Part shown: positions 39,394-49,600 of the stretch, piece after piece
Layout of the letters: each line of letters starts with the position of its first letter
How positions within the stretch are numbered: the first letter of the stretch is position 1
DNA from: Falciphora oryzae
Taxonomy: Eukaryota; Ascomycota; Sordariomycetes; Magnaporthales; Magnaporthaceae
NCBI GenBank assembly: GCA_000733355.1
Contig: JNVV01000063.1
Span: forward strand, 1-64,000
Reading direction: 5' to 3'
DNA length: 64,000 nt
Made by a program: the position numbers and the translations under genes
The notes under the pieces: generated by a model
The model's input: only the letters and a program-made list of their open reading frames with translations
Told to the model about the DNA's origin: nothing
The model's database searches: none

Positions 39394-41831
39394 ATGGATC
39401 CCGTTGCCGACACTCAAACTTCCAACAGATCTAGCGCCGACACTGGTACCCCGCTGTGCGAAAGATGCCTTTGGGGCCTCGAATTTGATGACGAGGCCGC
39501 GGGTGGCCGCAGCGCCACCTTGGGAGAGGGCAATAACACCCAATACCTGACCATGCCAGATACATATAAATCGGAAAGATACCACACATGGCAGTATCGT
39601 CTGGCAGAGAAAGAGCCGCCACAGAATTCTCGGCTTTTGGTCAAAGACTACCCCCCGCATTTCCCCTTTTTGGCACGATCGGCCCATGGACCGCAACGCT
39701 GCAGCTTCTGCGGTCTTCTCCGCGGAATCCTCCTATCAAGAGAAATCAAGGAGGACGTCGAATTCCAGAAGATTCTTTCGGCAGCAGACAATGGGATCAC
39801 CATCTCATTTGGATCCTATCATTGGATAGGGGATCTCGCCGACTACGGCCGTTGCAAGGACGAAGGTGCTTGCAGGGGAGACTTGTTCCTCTACATCCTC
39901 TTCGCCCCTGAAGACAAGCCCTCTGTCGGTGGTGGCTGTCTCACATTTCATGTAGACCCCTGCAAAAGTGATAGAAGAGGTACGTGCTTTGAAGACTTTT
40001 CCACCAAACATCCTGCCCCTATTGGGTTCACACCGGGCTCTCCTACGAACGGGCGTTCAAATAACCAACATAGCTTCAATAAGTAGCGGAGTCACTATCG
40101 CAGTGGCTGAGACTCGAGCCCAGCTTCACCGGTCCAGCCCGCTTTGACACAGAAGCTGCGCTCTGGGCCAAGAATCGAGTCCAAGAACCGATAGATAAAC
40201 ATTTTGCCAAAGGGACCTTCTGCCCAAAAAGACTCGTCGATGTTCGAAGCCACCCAGCAAAACTTGTGCTCATGGAGAATCTCCCAGATGCCACGGCCCC
40301 GGTTTACGCCGCCCTAAGCTACTGCTGGGGAACGCCGGAAGACGCGCAAGGCCAACTGAAAACAACGAAGGAGTCACTATCCGAGCGTATGCACGGCATA
40401 CACGATCATCAGATGACAGCGGCGTTAAGAGATGCCATCGCCGCGACCCGAGCCCTGGGTATTCCCTACCTTTGGATCGATGCCTTGTGCATTCTTCAAG
40501 GCGATGACGAGGATGCTCACCGAGATTGGGAGAGCCAGTCTCTGCTCATGACTGCGACTTACAGCCATGCCCATGTCACACTGGGCGCATTATCGTCGTC
40601 TTCTTGCCACGAGGGCTTTCTCAACCACCCGTACGATGTGGCTTGGCAATGGCGTTCCAAAATATCGCCAGGTGTCGGCGGTCTTATGAGGATCTCCTAC
40701 GTTGCCTACCAGACCCATCAAAACATCTGTCGACCTAGCCTTCCGGTTGGAAGGACCATGGACTTTTTCGAGGATAGTATCAGAAATTCGACGTGGAGCA
40801 AACGGGGGTGGACCTACCAGGAAGCAACAGTCTCGAAACGCTTCCTCGCGTTCGGCAGATTCTCCTTGCTGTTGTATTTCCACCCCAAGGTCGTCGTCGT
40901 GGGCGACGAAAAGCCACATCCATGGGGGCCTATTGCCAACACGGTCAACCAATTCATGAATTTGGGTCGGCTCGAGTGGGACACGATCGTATTCTACTAC
41001 ACCAAACGGCATGTCGACTTTACTCGGCCCTCGGATGTCTTGCCGGCTCTTTCTGGCCTTGCGGCCTGGAAGGCAGGAGAGACGAAAGGACTGTCGGATC
41101 GAGATTACCTGGCGGGCATCTGGAGGCCTTGGCTGCCACTGGACCTGCTTTGGTTGACGAAGGAGCCTCGGCCGACGGAGCTGGCACATCTCGTCCAAGC
41201 ATTGTCGCACCAAGATCCCTACATTTGCCCCTCTTGGAGCTGGGCGATGTACAAGCACGTCAAGTCGTATGGGCACTCCGCAGCCCAAGTCCAGAAGGCG
41301 ATGTGCAAGGTAGTGGATGTCAAAGTTACTGTCAAGGGCACAAACCCATTTGGACAGGTTTCCTCCGGATATCTTGTACTGACAGGCAGAGTGGTCCACC
41401 TCCCTTCTGACCTACGTCGCCGTCACTGGGAACCCACGTTCTCTCCACACCGGGCTGCCCAGCCACAGGGCTGGTGGTGGGAGGCGAATGTAAAAAGAGT
41501 TGACAGGCATGGGATCTGGGAGTGGAGACTCGACTGGCATCCAGAACAGGACCTGATTACTCGTGGGGAGCTGATGATGATTCTGATAGGAACCGACGAA
41601 GAGAGCCAAAAGGAGCTTCTGGAGGGCCTAGTTCTACACCCCGTTGGCGAGTCTCGGCCCGGGGCTTATGTCAGGGTAGGCTCTTTCTACAGGCGGCCAA
41701 AGGGGTGGATTCCGCGGAATCGTTGGGACGCCGGTGACAAAGCAAAGTTTCTTCCGACGAATGGTATGCATCCCCATCTCCCGATACCATTCTTTGGGAG
41801 ACAGGCCACGCGCACTATCGAAATTATTTAA
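39394..41831 (+). CDS. HET-domain (heterokaryon incompatibility) protein, copy 1
   Basis: Two exons, 39394-39979 and 40087-41831, give 776 residues; the 107-nt intron is GTACGT...AAGTAG. The N-terminal ~190 residues are a Cys-containing domain (PLCERCLWGLEFDD; RCSFCGLLRGIL) of unknown function. The HET domain follows from about residue 267: YAALSYCWG, IPYLWIDALCILQ, ATYSHAHVTLGAL and KRGWTYQEATVSKRFLAF are its ordered motifs. The C-terminal ~300 residues (for example YICPSWSWAM, GYLVLTGRVVHLPSDL) match the general layout of long HET proteins. The HET fold is a TIR-like cell-death module used in fungal non-self recognition. The gene is intact and its exon structure mirrors the inverted copy at 42009-44454, including an identical 1745-nt second exon. 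Confidence 0.9.
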
Positions 41832-42008
41832 TAATAGAAAGGAAGATGGGTCGGAGAAGGGAAAGATGGTTCGATAGGCGGGATAATAGATTGTCCAAAA
41901 GTGAATGAGAGAAAACACCCATGATTTTGCAATGGCCGAATCGCTAGATCCCCGAGTTGATGTGCTGCATGGTATCTGCTACGATACTCCCCTTTACATC
42001 CTCCCCAA

Positions 42009-44454
42009 TTAAATAATCTCGATAGTCCGCGGCCTTTGGTTTCCGAAGAACGGCAACGGGAGGTGGTCACACCAGGGAATCCACCCATGTACGCGTATCC
42101 TGCAAAACGATCCTACCCTAACATAGACTCCAGGCCGAGAGTCTCCTACTGGGTGTATGATCAAGCCGATCATACATCCGATTTCTCCGGTGTAATGCCT
42201 ATAGCCTGTCAAAACCATCATCAGCTCACCGCGAGGAAGCACCTTCTCCCTGTCCGGCTGCCAGTCAAATTGCCAACGCCACTCGCCCTTTCTGTCGATT
42301 TCTCCTGCTGTCTTGGCCTGCCAAAACCACCGGGCCGGATGTGAGGACGTAGGGTCGCGGGAGAGGCGCAGGTCGGAAGGAAGCGGAACTACTCTGCCTG
42401 TTATTCTCAGGCGCCCGCCGGGGGCCACCTCTCCGAATGGGTTCGTGCCCTTCGGCTGCAGGCCAACGGTGGACATCCTGCACATTGGACGCGGACGTCC
42501 AGCAATAGGCCAGCGTACATTCCAATGAATCCCCCAACTCCAAGAGGGGCAGATGTAGGGCTCCTGGGACGTCAAGTGCCGGACGAGACTCGGCAGGTCT
42601 GTTTGTCGCGGCTCAGTGGTCCACCAAGTGAGTCCGTGGTGGAAATATTCCGACCAAAGGCCAGCCAGGTAGTCTTGCGCGCCAAGGCCCCAGAACTTCC
42701 CATAGAAGGCTGCGAGGCCTGATATGGCGGGCAAAAAGTCGGTGGGCCTTGTGAAACCATTCTTCCGGGTGCTGTAGCTGCCTGTCATCGAGAGCCAGTC
42801 GGAATCGCGCCAGTCAAAGGTAGTGTTGATCGGGACGTTGAGGCCAAACTTCTGCAGTGGTTTTTCGACGCCCAGCAGGCAGTCTCTGTCCGGGTTGCAA
42901 AACACCAGGGCCGACTTGGTGAAGGCCAGGAAGCGCTGTGACACGGCGCCCTCCGGGAAGGTCCACCCGCGTGTGTGCCAGGGCGAGTTGAGGAGTTCGT
43001 GCTCGACAAACTGGGCAACACTCGCCGGCTGGATGAGGGGCTGATTGAGCCTATTGACACTCTTGCAGCTCGAGTAGGCGATCCTGAAAAGCCCGGACAC
43101 GCCCGGTGATACTGTAGAGCTCCAGCGCAAATAAACGTCTGCATCGTCTGGTGGTGGGTTGAGAAAGCCTTTCCTGCATGAATCCGAGGCCAGAGCACCG
43201 ATGGTAACCCGCGCGTGGCCGTAAATTAGGTGTACAAGTCCTGATTGCTCTTCCCAGTCTTGGATGCTGTCATCCCCTTGCAGGATGCACAAGGCGTCAA
43301 TCCAAAGGTAAGGGATCGAAAGAACTCGTGTCACAGCAACGGCATCCCTCAAGGCAGCTGTCATCTCATGGTCGTGGATGGCGCGCATACGGTCGGGAAG
43401 AGAGTCCTTAGTAGTCTTAAGCTGGGCTTTGGCGTCCTCAGGGGATCCCCAGCAGTAACTCAAGGCCGCATAAGTTGGGGAGTCGGACGGGATGTGTGCC
43501 CCGAGAACCAATTTCGGCGGATCGCTTTGAACGTCGACAAGCCTCTTTGGACAAAAGTCCCCTTCAGGCAAGTGGTAAGTCATTCGCTTCCTGCTTTCAA
43601 GATCAAAGAAGACGGGGAAAGCAGTATCTTCTGCTGTCAGCTCCGCTGGGGGTTCGTCGATCTGGCTCTTTGCCCAAAGAACAGCTTCTGTGTTGAAGCG
43701 ACTGGGTCCGGAGAAAATAGGCCGGAGTCTTAACCATTGAAGCACTGACTCGGCTGTTTACTCAAACAAAGTTAGTATTTTTATGGAAGGATTTCAAAAA
43801 AAAAAAAAAAAAAAAAAAAAAGAAATAGAACGTACCGTCTTTGTCGCTGGCGCAAGGGTCTAGGCGAAAAATGAAAGCAATGTTTTCAACAGGCACAGCC
43901 TCATCTTCTGCCGGCACTTCCGCCGCCCTTGCGGGGGAGATGATAACATATAGGCGGAGGTCTCCCCGAAAGTGAGAGTCATTCTCCTCAGAGCCTAGAT
44001 GATGCCCCGTCCAAGTATAGGAGGAGAAATCAACGCTGACCGCGTTCCCTGAACCCGATGATAATATTTTAGACAGAGAAGGCCGCTTCTTAGCTAGCAT
44101 TGACAAGAGCTTCGCGCGAATGAGTCTGCAGAAGCCGCAGCCTTGCGGCCCTTGGGCTGAGCTCGCCAGGACTGGGAAATCAGGTCCGAAGTCTTTGCAC
44201 AGGTGGTGAGACACAGGCAAAGGCTCTTTGGCTTTGACCTGAGGGTAGTACCACGAGTCGTATTTGCGGGAACTCTCTGATCTGAATTTGTGCATCTCCG
44301 GCATGAGAAGGTATTCGAGGGCTTCGCCGTCTTCTGAGACGGCATCAAAGCCGCCGGCCGCTTTGTCGTCGAATTTGAGACCTTTGCGGCAGTTTTTGCA
44401 TAGCGGAGATTCGACTGGGACGGGGGCAGCTTGGGCATTGGCGCTGGGGTCCAT
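42009..44454 (-). CDS. HET-domain (heterokaryon incompatibility) protein, copy 2
   Basis: Minus-strand exons 44454-43836 and 43753-42009 give 787 residues. It is a paralogue of the gene at 39394-41831: same intron position and phase (after the codon block DPC.SDK), same length of exon 2, and block-by-block similarity (YAALSYCWGSPEDAKAQLKT, IPYLWIDALCILQGDD, TRGWTFPEGAVSQRFLAF, YICPSWSW). The N-terminal Cys motifs are kept as PLCKNCRKGLKFDD and GCGFCRLIRAKLL. The 82-nt intron includes a 26-base T run (sense strand) 3' of the donor. The start (44452-44454) is chosen because copy 1 also begins MDP; an open frame extends upstream to 44697 with further ATGs. No stop or frameshift is visible, so both copies look active. 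Confidence 0.9.
43796..43821. repeat. 26-base A homopolymer (T run in the HET copy 2 intron)
   Basis: Uninterrupted A tract on the plus strand inside the 82-nt intron, where it acts as an unusually long pyrimidine tract in the sense direction. Its exact length may be a sequencing artefact. Confidence 0.9.
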
Positions 44455-45245
44455 GGGGCTTGGGTGGGGAAGAGGCTGTGTGATGTTGGCGCTTTTCGGA
44501 GGCCAGGATGGAGGGCTAGGACTAACGTTGGGCTTGGAAAATGGCATAGACAACAATAATACAAGATACAGATCTGAGTAACAGTCGGACAAACGAGGGG
44601 AGAAATGCGTGGGAGCAAAGTTGGGAGGGAAAGATGCCATTGCAGGACGGGGGAAGCCATGATGATAAAGGAGAGGAGCCATGGTAAAAGGTAGCACTGG
44701 TCAGCCAGGAAGCATGAAAACGGAGGACACGCAGCAAACAGCAGGCAGCAAGCCGGGGGCAGCAAACGACGGATACAAATGGTCAGCGGCAAACGGCGCC
44801 CGGCAAATGATGAGCCTGGGCAGGGCGGCACAGCTGTTGGCAGTGTTTCTGCGGAACCCTGCCAAAGGCAACTAGCCAATAAGAAGGAATTACAGGTGCG
44901 GTTATAGAGCGGGCGGTTATGCGGCCCGCCCCGGTAGCCCCAGTTGCCTAGGAAGGCCATGCTGTTGGCTGTGGAAGGGTTCGCCTAGAGTCAAGACAAG
45001 ATACACGTGCCATTTCGATTGAATGAGTCTTCGTGAGTTTCGTTCGTCACAAAAAGTAAGCAAACAGACTAAAGTTTGTCTCCCAGTCGTCAGATACGAG
45101 GGGAAAAAAGCGGAGACGATCAGGCTGTGTAGGGGATACTGGGCGATCTTGATCCTAGAAACCGACTAGAGGTAACACAAATGGAAAACCGAAATCAGGA
45201 ATGTCGCCCGTCTTGCTCCCTCGAAACGTTTCGCAGACCAATCGT
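44455..45245. other. Intergenic, upstream of HET copy 2
   Basis: About 790 bp; an in-frame extension of HET copy 2 reaches 44697 but is Pro/Ser-rich and not shared with copy 1. No other gene seen. Confidence 0.5.
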
Positions 45246-45685
45246 TCAAGGGCCGATGTAGTCCGAGCAGAGATAGATGCTCATCCCAGTATCGGGGTTG
45301 GTATAGCCCTGGAGAGACAAGGAACAATAATATCAGTACTGAGGCGTCCGAGGCGTGATCCATAGCAGCGGAAATAATACTCACGATGCTTTGGCAGCAG
45401 CCCTGAGACCGGTACGGCGGCCCGGCGTTGCATTCCCAAGTCGGGTTTTCGACTCCCATCTGATGCGCTGGGATGCCTGAATTTATTATACACCTCGTTA
45501 GTTGTCTTCCTACCCGAAAGCCGTGCTCTTAGAGGGATCAGCTGACAGTTGAGGGCAACCTGGCCGTCCTTTCCCATGCAGCAGACCGGCTTGAATCCGT
45601 TCTCGGTTACCCCAGGGCAGGAGAAGGCCGACACTGATGAGAGCGTGGAGGCTAGAGTCGCGAGGACGAGAGTATGGCGAAGCAT
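45246..45685 (-). CDS. Small secreted eight-cysteine protein, hydrophobin-like pattern
   Basis: Three minus-strand exons, 45685-45547, 45476-45385 and 45308-45246, give 97 residues. A signal peptide (MLRHTLVLATLASTLSSVSA) is followed by cysteines in the order C-x11-CC-x10-C-x14-C-x10-CC-x16-C, the C, CC, C, C, CC, C order of hydrophobins. The fourth Cys is created by the first splice (AACT|GTCAGC...CTAAC...TTCAG|GC), which argues for that unusual donor. The second intron is a standard GTGAGT...CTCCAG. The C-terminus is GYTNPDTGMSIYLCSDYIGP. Spacings do not match class I or II exactly and the mature chain is only moderately hydrophobic, so it may be a divergent hydrophobin or an unrelated secreted effector-like protein. 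Confidence 0.75.
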
Positions 45686-46685
45686 TGTGTTTTTTTTTCT
45701 TTCCCGGTTTTTGCTGGTGTTGCCCGATATGGAAGCGGTGGTAGACGAGTTCATCAATCTAGCTCTGCCCAGCGGCAAGCTTGAGAGACGGACCATCGGT
45801 CCATTTATACACGCATGCCTCCACTCACCTTGAGCCGCTTACCTGGGTACCTAGGCCGACTGGCCTTTGGGTAAGACGGGCTGAAAGATGCAAGACCAAC
45901 AAAGAAACCACACGCCGTTCGCAGGATGATGCCCCTAGGCTGGGTTTCCGGATACCGTAACCACCACCTACGTCGTGCACGAGAGCTCTGCCCAATGAGA
46001 TGTCCAGGCACCTCCCTTTCGGGTTCTTCGTATCCAGCTGATCGGCAGTGATCGACCGGCACACTGGAATGCTTAACCGGGCGACTGGTCCCATGACATG
46101 ACGGACACGGGCGGGCTGGATTCTGTTATTCCGAACACGCCCATTTCTTGACGAGAAGGCCAGCAGTGTTGCACAGGTCTTTTTCCTACTAGACTTTTAA
46201 TCCTTCGTGAGATTTGGAGTGCCTGGGTCAAAACGAGGAAATCGCAGCGGGGCTGGAAATGATAGCCGGGCGGGCTTCTCTCTGTCTCAGTATTGCGCCG
46301 CTTTGCTGGCTTTCCCTCGTTTGCTTGCAGATATGATGTTGTAGGTTACACTTGTCTATGTGAGCCATTTGACGCCTCCTGACTTGGGCCTTCAGCTTCT
46401 CAAGTGGCCGTTAGACACATTTCGCCCTAAAATGAACGGGGCCACAAGTGGAAACTAAAACATTGATATAATACCTGTAGCCTCTCAAACTCTTTAGGTA
46501 CAGGTTAGTGATGTGTCCGTTTAGACCAAACTCCAAAATAGACTCGGGACTCGTCCGTCGCAAGCTTTCCCCCAACGCCATACAACCCACAATACCCGGC
46601 CAGGTTGCAGCCCAAAATAACAAAGGAAAGAAGAAGAAGAAAAAAAAAGTATCGTCACGGGCATCCAAACTTTGCCCAATCCCGT
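45686..46685. other. Intergenic between the ankyrin gene 3' end and the small secreted gene
   Basis: About 1 kb. No supported ORF; 46430-46510 is AT-rich, and an A/G-rich tract at 46622-46650 is the only low-complexity feature. Confidence 0.5.
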
Positions 46686-49600
46686 TTACCCAGCCGCCAC
46701 CCTCCTCGACGGGCCCTCGCGCGTCCCCACCGAGCCCGGCTTGCGCGGCGATCCCCTTGCGCCCGAGGCGGCGCTCTTGGAACTCTTGGAGCTCTTGGAG
46801 CTCTTCCCGCTAGTCGAGCCGGGCCTTGACGACTTTTCCGAGCTGTGCTTCTTCAGCTTCGGCTGCGGCTGCCTCTGCTGCTTCTTCTGCTGCTGCTGCT
46901 GCTTCTGCGACTGCTGCTGCGACGGTTGTTCCCCATTCGCCCACGTCGAAACCATGGCCACGGCCGGCGACTGCGTCACCCAGTCCACCCGCCTACCACC
47001 ATCCATCCCATCCTCCCGGACCATCTGCGGCGTCCACTGCTGGCCCACGGGCGGCGTCCCGCCACCACCGCGACCCTCGCGCGTCTCCATCTCGCGCCGC
47101 CACGCCTCGAGCGCCTGCTCCTCGGCGCGCAGCCGCGCCGCCTGCGCGTGCCTGAGGCTCCCCACGTCGCCCCGCTCCGCCTCGTGCTGGTGGCGGTGGC
47201 GGCGCGGGTCGGACCTCGTCGAGCTCGCGTAGTCGTTGTCCGACCGCCGCCGAACCTCGTACACACCCACGGCCGCCTCCGCTTCTGCCGCCAAGGCCTC
47301 CTCCTCTGCCCTTTGCTGCCGCAGCCTCCTCGCCTTGCGCTCCCGCTCAATCTCGCGGATCTCCTCGGGCATCCCCACCGCGTCGGGCGGCTGCTCGTCA
47401 GCATCAGCCCCAGCATAAAACCGATCCACGGCCGCGTGTGCCCTCAGCAGTGCCAGCAGGGCCTGCACGATCTCGGGCGTCGCGTTGGAGCGGCCCTTTT
47501 GCAGGTACATTGTCGGCGAGTAGTAGAAAAAGCCGTCAACCGCCGCGTCCCTATACACGTTGCGCTCGTCGCCCAGCGTCTTGTACAGGATGCCCTCGAG
47601 CAGCAATTTCGTTATCGCCTCGGCGCCACCACCCCCACCCCCACCGATGGACTGGCTCCCCCCGCTGGCCCGGCTGTTGCGCCTACTACCACTATTATTC
47701 TCCAGCGCCCAGAACACCGCCGTCTTGCCGCCGACCTGCAGCAGCGGATCGGCCCCGGCACGCCTGAGCAGGTCGACGGCGGCCTCGGCGGCCTCGAGGT
47801 CCTCGGGGACCGACCCCTTGCTGGCCATCTCGGTCAGGGCCGTGTGGCCGTGGTGCTGGCAGGAGCGGAAGTTGGGGTCGTGGCCAGCCGCGACCAGCTT
47901 CTCCATGACGTCGACCTGGAAGTTGCGCGCCGCCTCGTGCAGGCTGCCGTCGTCGACGGGCACCCTTTGCTTCAGCAGCAGCACGACCGACTCGTGGCTG
48001 CCGATCCGCGACGCGTAGAAGAGCGCCGACCGCCCGAAGGCGTCCTGCCCGGCCGCGCTCGCGCCGAGGCGGATGAACTTGTCGACGAGGCCCGGGCGGC
48101 CCGTCTTGGCTGCCAGGAGCAGGGGTGTGACTCTGCTTCTGGCGGTGGTGAACTTGACGTTGCCTGTTTTGCTTGACGTTAATGTATGGCTCCAGTACTC
48201 TTCTGCGGTAGGGATGCTAGTCTTACCCCCTTGCTCAGCCAGCTCAGTAATGACCGCGGAGCTGATCCTGTGACTCGGCTGCAGCAGTGCCCAAATGAGC
48301 GCATTGACCGGCTCCTGCCCAAACGGTGGCGTGTCCCCCCCACTATCTGACGACGGCCCGTACACAATCTGAGCCACGGTCTGGTCCAGGCTGCAGCCCG
48401 CGCTGATCAGGCGATTGATCACCATGGTGGACCGCGGGTAGGCGGCCAGGCAGAGGAAGATGGGAGGCATCATGCCGTCGGTCGGAACAGCGCTGAAGTC
48501 GGGCGCTGCCGCCGCCTTGTGATCGGACAGCACGTCGATCAGCTCCAGTAGGCGCGCCTCACTGTGGCCTGCAGTGATGGCCGCGTAGAGCGCCGCCGTG
48601 GCTGTCCGCTGGTTCGCGCCACGCTGGGCCAGGAACTTGCGGAGGGAGTGCCGGTCCCCGGAGCGGGCTACTAGCTGGGCGGGTTTTCCGCCCTCAAAGT
48701 TCACGTCGGCGCCGTGTGCGAGAAGGAGGTCGAGGAGGGTGTCGGCGGGGAGGTTGTTGGACTGGGATGTGGCGGTGTTGTTCGACCGAGTGCTCGCGGG
48801 GCTCCTGGGGCTCATGGAGCTCATGGGGCTCATTGGCCTCATGGGACTCCGGGGGCTTCTGGGGCTGCCTGGTATCTTGGGGCTGCGAGATGGCATCGAC
48901 GCCTGGACGACGTCGAGCAGAGCCCGGTGTACCACGTGGCCCGAAGCGCCGTGCCGGAGGAGAAGCTCGACGATCTCGATGCGGGATTGTGACATCCAGG
49001 AGTGGTCGGTGGAGATGAGCTGCGCGAAAGCGTCGGTAAACACCTTTTCGTTGATGCCCGTCTTGGCGGCTAACAGTCGTAGCAGGGCCAGGTCTGAAGT
49101 CGTCGCGGCCAGCTTGATGCAGATGCCGCCGTCGTGCTCGGGCCGCGCGCCGGCGTCGAGCAACAAGCCCACGAGAGTCATGTCCCTCTTGGGAAGGTCA
49201 ATGGCCTGCGCCAGGCACAGGTTGAGGTGTTCGGTCTCGAAGTTGCCAATGAGCTCGCTGATGGTCGTCTGCCGATCCATGGTGCCGAGAGCCATGGCAG
49301 CGCGCGCAGCCGAGGCCATGGCGTGCCGGTCCGGACGCTTGGCGAGAATGAGCCTGAGCACGTCGAAGTCCTGGTTCCGGATCGAGCCAACGAGCGCCTC
49401 GCCGGCGTTGTGATCGACCGACGCCGCCGTCAGGAGGAGCTCCACCAGCGGGGTGTTCCGGGGTGCGCCGTTAACGGCGTCGACGAGGGCCTTGTCCACC
49501 ACGGGCCCTCCAAGTCCACCGAGCAGCAGCATCTGCACAATCTCCATTTTATGCATCGTGTCCCTTACACGCATCGCGGCCGGCAGCGCAGCCTCGAGGG

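Noticed and set aside
44455..44697. N-terminal extension of HET copy 2 from upstream ATGs
   Set aside because: The paralogue starts at the equivalent MDP and has no similar extension; the extra sequence is Pro/Ser-rich and probably 5' UTR.
46845..48176. 443-codon plus-strand ORF opposite the ankyrin gene (and others at 48598-49655)
   Set aside because: Leu/Arg-rich mirror of a GC-rich coding strand; no domain, no splice logic, and the minus-strand protein has ankyrin repeats.
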